Assembly: GCF_000632495.1 (NCBI RefSeq)
Contig: NZ_JFZT01000039.1
Coordinates: forward strand, 52,501 to 116,500
Reading direction: 5' to 3'
Source of the DNA: Candidatus Acidianus copahuensis
GTDB lineage: Archaea; Thermoproteota; Thermoprotei_A; Sulfolobales; Sulfolobaceae
Length of the DNA stretch: 64,000 bases
The position numbers were made by a program, and so were the translations under genes. Under the pieces are notes generated by a model. That model searched no databases, was not told the origin of the DNA, and saw only the letters and a list, made by a program, of their open reading frames with translations. The stretch's first letter is position 1, and each line of letters begins with the position of its first letter. This document shows positions 24,547-34,226 of the stretch, piece by piece.

Positions 24547-26144
24547 AGTTCCTCTAATAGGCTCTCCGTTTTCCTCTTTTTTGCTTGATATTCCTCTGAT
24601 GTACCCTTAACGATTAGCTCATATAATATAGCTCTCTTTCCATTCATAGGTCTAAGAAGTCTACCTAGTCTTTGAATAAACTGTCTTCTTGAACTAGTCC
24701 CTGTAACTATTATTCCAACACTTGCATCCGGAATATCTAATCCTTCGTCTCCAACAGTAGTTAAGACTAGCCTACCCTCAGCAGATGTCTTAAATCTTTT
24801 AAGTATTTCTTTTCTATCTGACTTAGTCATTTTGCCGGTTACTAACATAGCGTTGAATTCCCTTGCTATACTTTCTGCCTGTTCTACGTATTGTGTAAAA
24901 ATGAGTATCTTCTTCCCTTTCTCTTTTTCCAATATCTCCCTAAGCTTTACCGTTTTATTCTCAGCGTTTCCAATTAATTTCTTTATTTCAGAATATATCT
25001 TAAGTGCATTAATCGCATTGTAGTCGCCGTTCTTAGCTAAGGTGACTAAATCAGTAACTCTCTTTCCCTTTGAGAAGACTCTAAATTTGTTCGTTAAGTC
25101 CTTGTATCTCTGTCTCTCGGTCTTACTTAAGTAAACGCTAACTTGAATTACATCATAAGGAGCTAAATATCCAGTTTTTATTAAATCATTTGGACTTTTA
25201 TAGTAAATTAACCCACCCATTAATCTAAATAACTCATCATGTCTACCGTCATCCCTATAAGGTGTAGCAGAAAGACCTAACCTCATCGAGGAGATAAGAC
25301 CTAAAGCAATGTTCTTAAACTTGTCCGCAGGTAAATGATGAACTTCGTCAATTATGAGAACTTCAAACTTTGTTGATAAATCGTCTAAATGTCTATAAGC
25401 TGTTTGATAGGTGGAGATAGTTATGGGCCTTATAACTTTCTCATCACTGTAGAAAAGACCTATCTCTGGCCTTATCTTTGAGAACTTTATTATTGAGTCT
25501 CTCCATTGAAACATTTGTTCTTTAGTAAAAGAGATTATCAATGTAGGTTTTTTTACCTCCTCTATCGCTTTAATTCCTATTATAGTCTTACCTGAGCCAG
25601 TAGGTAAAGAGATCACACCCCTAAAGTTGTTTGACTTCCAAGCTTCTACAGCTTCAATCTGATAACTCCTTAAATTCACGTCAAGTTCAAAGTCGAAATC
25701 TTTATGTTCCACCTGCAACTTCCTTACCCTTAATCCATTTTCCTCAAAGAGCTTTAACAAATCCTCGTAATAATAAGGAGATGAGAAGAAATACTTTGTA
25801 AGTTTGTCGTATTTTATATCTGTGTTACTTTTGGCCTTCAGTATGTTCATGATGTAAACATGTGGGATAATTATTAATCTTCCTTGCCTTACCTCAAACT
25901 CCACATCATAGCTTGGAATATGATTTCTAATTTTCTCCAACTCTTCTGTAGAGAGTTGAATACCCAACTCCTTTAATGTGGATTCTATGTCATCTATTTT
26001 TACCCCATTTAATCTTGCCCTATCTAAATCAATTGCAAACTGCGAAACACCATCATCTCTACCAAGAAATCTTGAAAATGTAAGAAGTCTTGAGAAAGTA
26101 TCCTCATCGATCCATTGCTTCAAATAGAAAGTCTTCAAGAACAC
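24513..26144 (-). CDS. xpb1: XPB-type DNA helicase
   Basis: A 543-aa SF2 helicase related to eukaryotic XPB of TFIIH. It has an N-terminal damage-recognition-like domain, Walker A LPTGSGKTIIG, DEVHH (motif II), LSATPYRDDGRHDELF (RED-like region) and RQFIQRLGRLLR (motif VI). Sulfolobales carry two XPBs. The XPB2 copy is paired with the nuclease Bax1, which is not next to this gene, so this is more likely the XPB1 copy. The start overlaps the preceding 124-aa gene by 41 nt. Confidence 0.92.
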   Translation of the reverse strand: MFLKTFYLKQWIDEDTFSRLLTFSRFLGRDDGVSQFAIDLDRARLNGVKIDDIESTLKELGIQLSTEELEKIRNHIPSYDVEFEVRQGRLIIIPHVYIMNILKAKSNTDIKYDKLTKYFFSSPYYYEDLLKLFEENGLRVRKLQVEHKDFDFELDVNLRSYQIEAVEAWKSNNFRGVISLPTGSGKTIIGIKAIEEVKKPTLIISFTKEQMFQWRDSIIKFSKIRPEIGLFYSDEKVIRPITISTYQTAYRHLDDLSTKFEVLIIDEVHHLPADKFKNIALGLISSMRLGLSATPYRDDGRHDELFRLMGGLIYYKSPNDLIKTGYLAPYDVIQVSVYLSKTERQRYKDLTNKFRVFSKGKRVTDLVTLAKNGDYNAINALKIYSEIKKLIGNAENKTVKLREILEKEKGKKILIFTQYVEQAESIAREFNAMLVTGKMTKSDRKEILKRFKTSAEGRLVLTTVGDEGLDIPDASVGIIVTGTSSRRQFIQRLGRLLRPMNGKRAILYELIVKGTSEEYQAKKRKTESLLEELQSSSEYSDEI

Positions 26145-26478
26145 CTTTAATTACCTCTACTGATTCTACTCTTGTATTAACTTCACTTTTTAGAAGCTCA
26201 GCCAAATTAGTTATTTCGTAAATAAAAATGGTATTACCTCCTTCATATTTAAATATGCCTAAAGGGGAAAGAAATCCATTATTTCTCTGTGAAAAACTTA
26301 TAAAAAGTAATTTATGGATTTGTTCAGAGAATGGGTTAATATAAAGAATTATTCCGTCTCCATTAGAAAATGAAAGCCCTATCATCTCTTTGCCAAGGAA
26401 TTGTGCCTCAGCTAAACCGTACTCTAAGGCTTCCCTAATTCCAGGGATTTCAGAGTCCAATAAGACATTAACGTCCAT
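26104..26478 (-). CDS. Conserved hypothetical protein upstream of XPB, 124 aa
   Basis: Begins MDVNVLLDSEIPGIREALEY and has alternating strands and helices (LLFISFSQRNNGFLSPLGIF) with no Cys/His cluster. It is much too short to be Bax1. The 41-nt overlap with the xpb start suggests coupled translation and a shared process. Function unknown. Confidence 0.65.
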   Translation of the reverse strand: MDVNVLLDSEIPGIREALEYGLAEAQFLGKEMIGLSFSNGDGIILYINPFSEQIHKLLFISFSQRNNGFLSPLGIFKYEGGNTIFIYEITNLAELLKSEVNTRVESVEVIKGVLEDFLFEAMDR

Positions 26479-26564
26479 AAGAATAAATCCACCTAATAAT
26501 TATTAGAAGTAAACTGTTCTTCGAATCAGAACGCTTATAGCTTTAAAAAATAGTCTCTAATCAA

Positions 26565-26855
26565 ATGAAGGTTATAGTTGACGATAATTTAATAAAAAGG
26601 TTAGAAAGGCTCGCATTAATTGAAATTAAGGATGTAGAGAAGGAAGACCTCAAAAAAGATTTGAATGAAATAATTGAGTTTTTTAATAAGATCGATGAGC
26701 TTGACCTTAGTAAAACTGAACCTTTATTTCATCCAATAGAATCAGGTAAATTAAGAAATAACGTTGAATCACCTTCTTTAAATCGAGAAGAGGCTTTAAG
26801 TAACGTAAAGAGAAAGGAAAACGGTTACATAATCGGCCCCTCTACGGTTGAGTGA
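26565..26855 (+). CDS. gatC: Amidotransferase subunit C (GatC)
   Basis: The small 96-aa subunit of the GatCAB amidotransferase that converts mischarged Asp-tRNA(Asn) or Glu-tRNA(Gln). It has the typical helix-loop: LEKLERLALIEI-like start, DLNEIIEFFNKIDELDLS, then TEPLFHPIE, with which it wraps GatA. Its TGA overlaps the gatA start by 4 nt. GatB is not in the window. Confidence 0.92.
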   Translation: MKVIVDDNLIKRLERLALIEIKDVEKEDLKKDLNEIIEFFNKIDELDLSKTEPLFHPIESGKLRNNVESPSLNREEALSNVKRKENGYIIGPSTVE

Positions 26856-28273
26856 AAATGATCTCCAATATTCTAGAAAAACTAAAAACTGGAAATATAA
26901 CTCCAGAAGAGTACGTTGAGAAAACTTTTGAAAGGATAAAGAAAGTTGAGGAAAAAGTAAACGCTTTTGTAACATTAAGAAATAAAGAGGAAGTAATTAA
27001 AGAGGTTGAGGAAAAAGTAAAAAGTGGAGGAAGATTAGCAGGATCTCTAATAGCCATAAAGGATGCAATATCAACTAAAGGTATTAGAACAACTTGTTCG
27101 TCTCTCATGTTAAGCGATTATGTTCCTCCTTATGATGCGACAGTAATAGAGAAATTGAAGAAAGAAGGAGCAGTAATAATCGGAAAAACTAACATGGATG
27201 AGTTTGCAATGGGATCTACTACAGAAACTAGCTACTTCGGACCAACCAGAAATCCCTGGGATATAGATAGAACTCCAGGAGGATCATCAGGAGGTAGCGC
27301 TGCGGCGCTCGCAGCAGGATATGTTGAATTAGCATTAGGTAGTGATACAGGAGGATCAATAAGGGCTCCTGCTGCTTTTACCGCAACGTTTGGACTAAAG
27401 CCATCATATGGTACTGTAAGTAGATATGGTCTGATAGCCTATGCTAATAGCTTAGAACAAATTGGACCTATGGCAAAAAATGCTGAAGATCTGGGAATCT
27501 TATACTCCATTATTTCTGGAGAGGATTGGAGAGATGCTACAACAATAAAATTTTCCCTAGAAAAGGAACCTTACGAAATACCTGTAAAGGGATTAAGAAT
27601 AGGAGTACTAAGCGATATAATGGAAATGTCAGACAAAGTTGTAAAGGGATCTATTGAAAACATGATAAACAAATTTAGCAGTGAAGGAGCAACTATAGAT
27701 TATACCAAGCTGGGCTATGCTGAATATGCACTTCCTGCGTATTATATCATAGCTATGTCAGAAGCTAGCTCCAATCTAGCAAGATATGATGGAGTAAGGT
27801 ACGGCTTTAGCAAATACAATCAAGGTAGTTGGGTTGAGGTTTACAGCAAAAATAGAGGTGAAGGTTTTGGAAAAGAGGTAAAGAGAAGAATACTTTTAGG
27901 TTCATTTATCCTTAGTGCAGGCTACTATGAACAATTTTACATTAGAGCACTAAAGGTGAGAAGATTAATAAAAAGTAACTTAGATCAGCTATTCTCAAAA
28001 TATGACGTACTCCTTTCTCCGACAATGCCTATATTACCTCCAAGGCTTGGCGAAGTAATAAATGATCCGGTAAAGATGTATGCTATGGACATCAATACTG
28101 TTATAGCAAACCTATCTGCTATTCCAGCTCTTTCAATGCCCGCAGGTTTTTACAATAATTTACCAATAGGCGTACAGATGATGGGGAGATACCTATCTGA
28201 CAGCCTACTAATCGGAATTAGTATATACATGGAAAAAGTTACTAACTTATATGATTTAACCGCGCCAACATAG
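26852..28273 (+). CDS. gatA: Amidotransferase subunit A (GatA)
   Basis: A 473-aa amidase-signature enzyme that frees ammonia from Gln or Asn for GatB. The catalytic Ser-cisSer-Lys triad lies within AIKDAISTKG (Lys), TPGGSSGGSAAALAAG and the LGSDTGGSIRAPAAF segment. GKTNMDEFAMGSTTETS is the typical GatA loop. It is in an operon with gatC. The same window also has GatDE, which handles Glu-tRNA(Gln), so GatCAB here is probably for Asn-tRNA. Confidence 0.96.
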   Translation: MKMISNILEKLKTGNITPEEYVEKTFERIKKVEEKVNAFVTLRNKEEVIKEVEEKVKSGGRLAGSLIAIKDAISTKGIRTTCSSLMLSDYVPPYDATVIEKLKKEGAVIIGKTNMDEFAMGSTTETSYFGPTRNPWDIDRTPGGSSGGSAAALAAGYVELALGSDTGGSIRAPAAFTATFGLKPSYGTVSRYGLIAYANSLEQIGPMAKNAEDLGILYSIISGEDWRDATTIKFSLEKEPYEIPVKGLRIGVLSDIMEMSDKVVKGSIENMINKFSSEGATIDYTKLGYAEYALPAYYIIAMSEASSNLARYDGVRYGFSKYNQGSWVEVYSKNRGEGFGKEVKRRILLGSFILSAGYYEQFYIRALKVRRLIKSNLDQLFSKYDVLLSPTMPILPPRLGEVINDPVKMYAMDINTVIANLSAIPALSMPAGFYNNLPIGVQMMGRYLSDSLLIGISIYMEKVTNLYDLTAPT

Positions 28274-28308
28274 TTTTTAACTTAAAAGTTAAATTGACAT
28301 TGATTGAA

Positions 28309-29382
28309 ATGACGATTTCCAGCTTTAGGATTGATACGCTTAGTAAGATAATGAGTGAAATGGAAAAACAAAAGTATCACATAATTGGAAGTCACAGTGC
28401 TTACAAAAAGTGTCATTGGACTCATGAAGCTTTAACTTCAGGAAGGTATTGTTATAAGGGTAAATTCTACGGAATTGAAAGCCATAGATGTGTTCAGATG
28501 ACTCCAACTGCTGCGTGGTGTTGGTTTAGATGCGTTCACTGTTGGAGATTAGAGCCTGAAGACGTTGGCCTAGAATGGGACGAGACAAAAATGCCAATAC
28601 TGGACGATCCGGAATATATAGCTGAAAGGAGTATTGAGGAACATAAGAGAGCAGTTTCTGGATATTTTGGCCATGAAGAAGTAGATAAAGAAATGGCTAA
28701 AGAGGCAACTAAACCAGCTCATGTAGCTATAAGTTTGACAGGAGAGCCAACGCTCTATGACAAAATAGGGGAGTTAATAAGTGAATACCACAAAAAGGGC
28801 ATGACAACTTTCCTAGTCACTAGCGGAGTTAGGCCAGATGTACTTGCTAACCTAGAAGAGGAACCTACTCAACTCTTTGTGTCAATTCAAGCGCCAAACG
28901 AAAGAAAGCATAAGATGATCAATAGACCAATAGTTCCTAATGCTTGGAAGTTATTTATGGAAACGCTGGAGATTTTACCAAGCTTTAGTTCACCAACTGT
29001 AATAAGGATGACAATGATAAAGGGATATAATATGAGCGAGGAAGACGCTAAAGAATTTGCAGAACTAATCAAAATTGCTATGCCCACATATATTGAAGTT
29101 AAAGCATACATGCATGTTGGACCGTCTACACTTAGACTAACTAGAGATGCGATGCCTAGACATACAGAGGTAAAGGAGTTTGCAAATATTTTAGCTAAAT
29201 TCACAGGATATAATATAATTTCTGAGCATGTTCCAAGCAGAATAGTTTTGCTCAGTAAAATTGATAGGCCTATACAGATAGGTAATGCATGGACAGATAG
29301 ATGGAACTGGTCGACAAAAGATATGGATGATGATATTAATGGAGAGTATAAAGAAGCAGAAACTGGATGCACAGAGGGTTAA
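28309..29382 (+). CDS. taw1: tRNA 4-demethylwyosine synthase (TYW1/Taw1), radical SAM
   Basis: Makes the tricyclic base 4-demethylwyosine at G37 of tRNA-Phe from N1-methylguanosine and pyruvate. The radical-SAM cluster motif is CWFRCVHC (C-x3-C-x2-C). A further set of Cys upstream (CHW, CYKG, CVQM) matches the second cluster of archaeal TYW1. SLTGEPTLYDKIGEL is the SAM-binding GGE-like region. The ATG at 28309 is preferred over a TTG 15 bases upstream because a TATA box (TTTTAACTTAAAA, about 28273-28285) is 26 bp before it. Confidence 0.95.
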   Translation: MTISSFRIDTLSKIMSEMEKQKYHIIGSHSAYKKCHWTHEALTSGRYCYKGKFYGIESHRCVQMTPTAAWCWFRCVHCWRLEPEDVGLEWDETKMPILDDPEYIAERSIEEHKRAVSGYFGHEEVDKEMAKEATKPAHVAISLTGEPTLYDKIGELISEYHKKGMTTFLVTSGVRPDVLANLEEEPTQLFVSIQAPNERKHKMINRPIVPNAWKLFMETLEILPSFSSPTVIRMTMIKGYNMSEEDAKEFAELIKIAMPTYIEVKAYMHVGPSTLRLTRDAMPRHTEVKEFANILAKFTGYNIISEHVPSRIVLLSKIDRPIQIGNAWTDRWNWSTKDMDDDINGEYKEAETGCTEG

Positions 29383-30041
29383 TGATTTTGTGCGAAATAT
29401 GTATCTTAAGCAAAATAATAACAATAATGAGAAAGAATGGAGAGATAACACAGCAACTTCTTGCAAAAGAGTTGGAAATGTCTCAACAGTCTGTCTCTAG
29501 AAAATTGAAGGAGTTAGAGGACAAAAAGCTTATCTCTAGAACAATTTCAAAGGAAGGAGAAATCATTAGGCTTACAGATGAAGGAGAGATATATTTAAAC
29601 AGTTGCCTTGAAACAATAAGAGAAGCAATTTCATTTCAGCATAACATTAGAATTTTAGGAAAAGTAACCTCTGGACTAGGTGAGGGAAGAATATTTTTAG
29701 GAATGCAATATTACATGGACTCATTTAAAAAGTTCCTAGGTTTCTCTCCATACCCTGGTACATTAAATGTGGTTATATATGATAAGATTTCATTTGAAAA
29801 TAGACTTTTTTTGGAATCTGGCAAGTCAATAATGATCCCAGAACATAGAGAAGAGAACAAGGTCTTAGGTGCAGTAAAGGCTTATCCTGCCTCAATTAAT
29901 AACGTAGCACCAGCAGCTATAGTTATACCTCTTAGATCAATCCATCCGAAAAGCGTAATCGAAATAGTCTCGCCTTATTACATAAGAGAGAAGCTAGGGC
30001 TAAAAGATGGAGATGAAGTAGAAATAAACGCAATGAACTAA
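29382..30041 (+). CDS. ribK: CTP-dependent riboflavin kinase with N-terminal winged helix
   Basis: Phosphorylates riboflavin to FMN using CTP, an archaeal peculiarity. Residues 1-75 form a winged helix (ELEMSQQSVSRKLKELEDKK) and the rest is the kinase barrel with GEGRIFLGMQYY, PYPGTLNVVIYD and the GAVKAYPASI stretch. This DNA-binding plus kinase fusion occurs in many archaea and may make it its own regulator. The start ATG overlaps the taw1 stop (TAATG). It meets the FAD synthase gene tail to tail, so FMN and then FAD are made by neighbours. Confidence 0.93.
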   Translation: MILCEICILSKIITIMRKNGEITQQLLAKELEMSQQSVSRKLKELEDKKLISRTISKEGEIIRLTDEGEIYLNSCLETIREAISFQHNIRILGKVTSGLGEGRIFLGMQYYMDSFKKFLGFSPYPGTLNVVIYDKISFENRLFLESGKSIMIPEHREENKVLGAVKAYPASINNVAPAAIVIPLRSIHPKSVIEIVSPYYIREKLGLKDGDEVEINAMN

Positions 30042-30706
30042 GATTTACAATACCTATTCATAACTTCTCTTATTATGGAACTAGTACTGCTATGTTTCCA
30101 CTTATTTATTCTCTCTTTAAGTCTCTGAACTTCCGCTTTTATTCCTCTCTTTTCTAGTTCAGCTTTTAGCGTATCTTCATTCACTTTCTGATCTGGGCCA
30201 AGGAATATAATATCTGGTCTAACCTTTTCTACACTTTTGAGGAAATCGGTCTCATCTCCTAGAAATGCATCGTACACGTATCTTATGCTCTTTAGTACGT
30301 CAAGCCTTTGATCCTCTGGATTTATTGGCTTCCTTCCTTTAACTTTCTCGGAGTTCTTATCTCTGGCTACAGATACATAAACTCTACCTAATCTAGAGGC
30401 CTCTCTAAGAAACTCTATATGCCCTGGGTGTATTATATCAAAAGTTCCTCCTACAAATACCTTCTTAGACACTTGAGAATCGGGATCAACCCCAGCTACA
30501 ATAAGTATAGAGTCTATAAGACCCTCAGCATAGGCTATGTCTACAATTGACGTTTCTAAGTCTCCCTTTTCTAGGTAGTACTGTGCGTCCTCCTTATACT
30601 GCCTAGCAAGATCAATGATCTTTTGATATTCAGGGAGTTTTATCTGTAACAAACGCTCGTCCATTCCTCTAATATATTTCAATATTCTATCTTTCAATGA
30701 AGACAT
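30038..30706 (-). CDS. ribL: FAD synthase (archaeal RibL type) with N-terminal DUF357
   Basis: Adenylates FMN to FAD. The C-terminal nucleotidyltransferase domain (from about residue 80) has VFVGGTFDIIHPGHIEFL with the HxGH motif and the late HSSTSSIIREV segment. The N-terminal 75 residues are the helical DUF357 domain, common in this archaeal family. Its start overlaps the dphB end by 13 nt, so the two are one operon. It is convergent with ribK, which makes its FMN substrate. Confidence 0.92.
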   Translation of the reverse strand: MSSLKDRILKYIRGMDERLLQIKLPEYQKIIDLARQYKEDAQYYLEKGDLETSIVDIAYAEGLIDSILIVAGVDPDSQVSKKVFVGGTFDIIHPGHIEFLREASRLGRVYVSVARDKNSEKVKGRKPINPEDQRLDVLKSIRYVYDAFLGDETDFLKSVEKVRPDIIFLGPDQKVNEDTLKAELEKRGIKAEVQRLKERINKWKHSSTSSIIREVMNRYCKS

Positions 30707-31455
30707 TTCAAAGCCTCTACCTCCATATAGTGTAACTTCTTTGACGGAATTATTATTATATATGGCGGTCTATTCAAGTTAACCTTAATTGCTTCCCTAA
30801 AACTCAAGGCAAAAACTCTTTCTTCATCACAACCTAATCTTTCACCTAGAACAAGAACGTCATCTAACCTTATAACGCCTTCATTACGTTGGCTTTCCAT
30901 TGATAGCAAAAGATTAATTGCCTCATTTCCATCCATAGGCTTTCCGTCCCTTAAATCAAGATATATTATTGAATGAAGACCTGCTTCTTGATTACTCTTT
31001 ATAACGTTGTATGTAGTCATATCAGTTTTCCCTTCATACGGATACACTAGAGTCACTGATCTCCCAAACTTGTAAGATGATAACATTGACTTCGATATAA
31101 TATAGCAATGTACTGATATACCTGGTACTATTCTTACATTATATCCGTTTTTCCTAGCCTCAACAGCTAGACCTACATGGGTAGTAGCTATCATTGGATC
31201 ACCTACAGTAGCTATAGCCACGTTCTTGGTTTTGAGACTTTCAATAATATTCCTATATCCCTGTTCTAAATCCTCTCTTTTAACTATGCTAATCTGCTTT
31301 CCTATGATCTCCTCCAATACGTCCTTACTTAAATCGCAGGAAAGAGATGTGTAAGAGTCCAAAAAAATAACATCAGATCTTTTCATAGACTCTATGGAGG
31401 CGTTTGTTAGAAACCTTTTTGATAGTCCAAGTCCAATAAGATAAAGATCTCCCAT
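30694..31455 (-). CDS. dphB: Diphthine synthase
   Basis: A SAM-dependent methyltransferase that methylates the modified His of elongation factor 2 in diphthamide synthesis. It begins GDLYLIGLGL; VGDPMIATTHVGLAVEA is the SAM-pocket loop and VPGISVHCYI follows. These are classic Dph5/DphB motifs of the tetrapyrrole-methylase fold. The 253 aa length is standard. Upstream gene of the dphB-ribL pair, divergent from the phosphoesterase. Confidence 0.95.
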   Translation of the reverse strand: MGDLYLIGLGLSKRFLTNASIESMKRSDVIFLDSYTSLSCDLSKDVLEEIIGKQISIVKREDLEQGYRNIIESLKTKNVAIATVGDPMIATTHVGLAVEARKNGYNVRIVPGISVHCYIISKSMLSSYKFGRSVTLVYPYEGKTDMTTYNVIKSNQEAGLHSIIYLDLRDGKPMDGNEAINLLLSMESQRNEGVIRLDDVLVLGERLGCDEERVFALSFREAIKVNLNRPPYIIIIPSKKLHYMEVEALKCLH

Positions 31456-31494
31456 TTACCCATTTTGGGTTTAGGGAGTTATAAAGGTGAGCGA

Positions 31495-32241
31495 ATGATA
31501 GAAATTGAACATGATATACTAATAGAAGAGGACTTACCAGTACTTTATTTAAGGTCATTAAACGCTGTAGTGTTATCGGACGTTCATATCGGATACGAAG
31601 AAGAGATGGCTAGAAAAGGAATATTTCTACCGAAAGTTCAAGAGAAAAGATTTCTAAATATTTATAAGAAAGCATTGGATATATTCAAACCAAAGTACAT
31701 TATTATTGATGGAGACTTTAAGCACCAATTTAATGGTTTGGGAAGACAAGAAAGGGAACAGCTTAACGATATACTCTCAAAAATTAAAGAAGATAATACA
31801 GAGGTGAAAATAGTTAAGGGAAATCATGATAACTACATAACGCTTGTGAGTGACAAATTTGATAATGTAGAAGTTTTAGATCAAATTACTGCTGATAATG
31901 TAGTAATTCTACATGGCCATAAGGATGTTGGTATTGAAAAAGGGAAAATCTATATTATAGGTCATGAGCATCCTAGGATAAGTTTGAGGGATAGGTTGGG
32001 TTTCTCTAGGAAGTTACAATGCTTTTTAGATGTCCCCCTTAAGGAAGATAGTAAAGTGATCATTTTACCGTCAACTGGAATATACCAGTCTGGAAATGAC
32101 GTTACTTTATCACATAGTTCATATATGAGTCCCATAATAAGGACTCACTCAATCTTAGAAAAAGCTAGGCCTTTTGTAATAGTGGAAGGTGAAGGAATAA
32201 TCGAATTCCCAGAATTAGGGATACTTGAGAAAATTATTTAA
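31495..32241 (+). CDS. Calcineurin-like metallophosphoesterase
   Basis: A 248-aa two-metal phosphoesterase. Motifs: LSDVHIGYEE (D-x-H), IIDGDFKH (GDxxH-like), VKGNHDNYIT (GNHD) and IIGHEHPR (GHxH). Archaeal members of this group often act on nucleic acids or cyclic nucleotides, but the substrate is unknown. The ATG at 31495 is preferred to a TTG 30 bases upstream because GGTGA lies just before it. Confidence 0.85.
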   Translation: MIEIEHDILIEEDLPVLYLRSLNAVVLSDVHIGYEEEMARKGIFLPKVQEKRFLNIYKKALDIFKPKYIIIDGDFKHQFNGLGRQEREQLNDILSKIKEDNTEVKIVKGNHDNYITLVSDKFDNVEVLDQITADNVVILHGHKDVGIEKGKIYIIGHEHPRISLRDRLGFSRKLQCFLDVPLKEDSKVIILPSTGIYQSGNDVTLSHSSYMSPIIRTHSILEKARPFVIVEGEGIIEFPELGILEKII

Positions 32242-32300
32242 TCCACATTTCTTTTACGTTATTTTACGTGTATTTTAGTGTCTTTCCATCTTAAAAATGG

Positions 32301-32341
32301 GTTTATAAATGGGTATATAAGAAATTATTCTGGTGATATGA
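32301..32341 (+). promoter_or_regulatory. tbp promoter and 5' end
   Basis: Two overlapping TATA-like boxes, GTTTATAAAT (32301-32310) and GGTATATAAG (32312-32321), predict transcript starts around 32330-32342. A GGTGAT Shine-Dalgarno-like element is at 32332-32337, followed by an ATG (32338-32340) that is out of frame with TBP and ends after three codons. Confidence 0.55.
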
Positions 32342-32935
<594 letters not shown>

Positions 32936-32966
32936 GTCTTCATCTAAATATCAGAGTGAGCTTACT

Positions 32967-33176
32967 ATGTTAAAGCATGGAAAGTACATATACGTAAATG
33001 TTGGTAATGGATATTACATTAAGGTTAGGATTTTAAAGAAAAGAGATGAGAACTCTCCAGATAGGTACATTCCCATATTTAGGACATCAAGGAGGGTTAG
33101 AAAAGCAAAAGTAGTTAAACTAGATGACCTACCTGTTGAAGTAAGGGATAGATTGTCAAAAAGTTTTCTTTTATGA
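32967..33176 (+). CDS. Small basic hypothetical protein, 69 aa
   Basis: Begins MLKHGKYIYVNVGNGYYIKV and is strongly basic with an SH3-like strand pattern (RTSRRVRKAKVVKLDDLPVE). It lies 31 bp downstream of tbp on the same strand and may share its transcript. It looks like a nucleic-acid-binding small protein, but the family is not recognised. The 3' end overlaps the convergent DUF373 gene by 6 bp. Confidence 0.7.
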   Translation: MLKHGKYIYVNVGNGYYIKVRILKKRDENSPDRYIPIFRTSRRVRKAKVVKLDDLPVEVRDRLSKSFLL

Positions 33177-34226
33177 GCTAAACTTCTTTCCATAGTATTT
33201 TTCTATAAAGTTCATAATTATATATGATGCAATAAGTGTTATAAATGATATTGAGAGGGAATATAGAGTTTGAAACTGTAAAAAATATATTCCCTCCTCT
33301 AGATTTCTAAGAATATCAGCCATAACGTAATAGGATAATATAACTGTGAGTATTTTTATTACATCATGCCACAACTTGATGTCTCTATCAATAGCTCTTG
33401 AAATTACTTTTCCTGCAAATAGAACAATCAGTGAAAAAGCAATATACGGTATCATAGATAGTAAAACCGCAGAAACTTGAAAGTATACAGCACCTTTTAC
33501 TTCTTGGGCAGTAAATACACCGTTTACCACAGAGATAATTAAGGAAATAATAGAAATTATAGCTGCTATAACCATAATAGTTGAGTTCTCCCACCATTTC
33601 TCAAGTTTTTCATCAAAGTTAAATCCTCTAACTATCATAGCCCCTCCTATTATCATTAAAATAGAGGGCGCTACATAACTGGTTAAACCAGTAATTGCCA
33701 GCAAGCTAGAAATGAAAAGTATTGCGCCAGGAACGCCAAGAAATAGCCTAGAATACCTGGGTTCATTTATTATTTTCTTTAAGTATTTACTAAATAATAT
33801 ATAAGTCTCCTCAACTCCTCTATGTTGTTCTACTATTACTCTTTCTATTCCAGCTATTTTTAGCCTTGATTGTATTATTGGAATAGCCTTTTCATCCTCT
33901 GGACTATCGTAAACTACTATTGCGTCCTCTGGTCTTAGCCTATCTATTACTTCCTCTAACTCTTGGGAGAGTTTCTTTTGTGCTTCTAGGCCACCTCTCT
34001 GAGAACCGGCTATAAAAACAATCTCTACATCTTCTCCCTCTTTTTTCATTTTTTTAAAAATATTATATGCCATTACCATGGAATTAAAGTCAGAATCGCT
34101 TGCTAAGCTCTCTGAAGCCTTAGTTATCGCCTCATAGACTCTCTTATCCCCAACTACTGGGGATTCAATGCCTATAACCCCTAAATCATCATCGATATCA
34201 ACGTAAATTATTATTGTCCTTGCCAT
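33171..34226 (-). CDS. DUF373-family membrane protein
   Basis: The N-terminal half (about 150 residues) is a soluble alpha/beta domain starting MARTIIIYVDIDDDLG, typical of DUF373. The C-terminal half has about six hydrophobic spans (for example GVPGAILFISSLLAITGL and IMVIAAIISIISLIISVV) and ends with a basic tail. It is an integral membrane protein of unknown function, found across archaea. ATG at 34226 is chosen; an alternative start at 34247 adds seven residues. It overlaps the coiled-coil gene by 29 nt, suggesting coupled translation. Confidence 0.8.
   Translation of the reverse strand: MARTIIIYVDIDDDLGVIGIESPVVGDKRVYEAITKASESLASDSDFNSMVMAYNIFKKMKKEGEDVEIVFIAGSQRGGLEAQKKLSQELEEVIDRLRPEDAIVVYDSPEDEKAIPIIQSRLKIAGIERVIVEQHRGVEETYILFSKYLKKIINEPRYSRLFLGVPGAILFISSLLAITGLTSYVAPSILMIIGGAMIVRGFNFDEKLEKWWENSTIMVIAAIISIISLIISVVNGVFTAQEVKGAVYFQVSAVLLSMIPYIAFSLIVLFAGKVISRAIDRDIKLWHDVIKILTVILSYYVMADILRNLEEGIYFLQFQTLYSLSISFITLIASYIIMNFIEKYYGKKFSS

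Noticed and set aside
24513..26478. XPB2-Bax1 pair
   Set aside because: The gene upstream of XPB encodes only 124 aa with no nuclease-like features, so it is not Bax1.
28887..29372. 161-codon minus-strand frame inside taw1
   Set aside because: Fully antisense to a clear radical-SAM gene; no motif or promoter.
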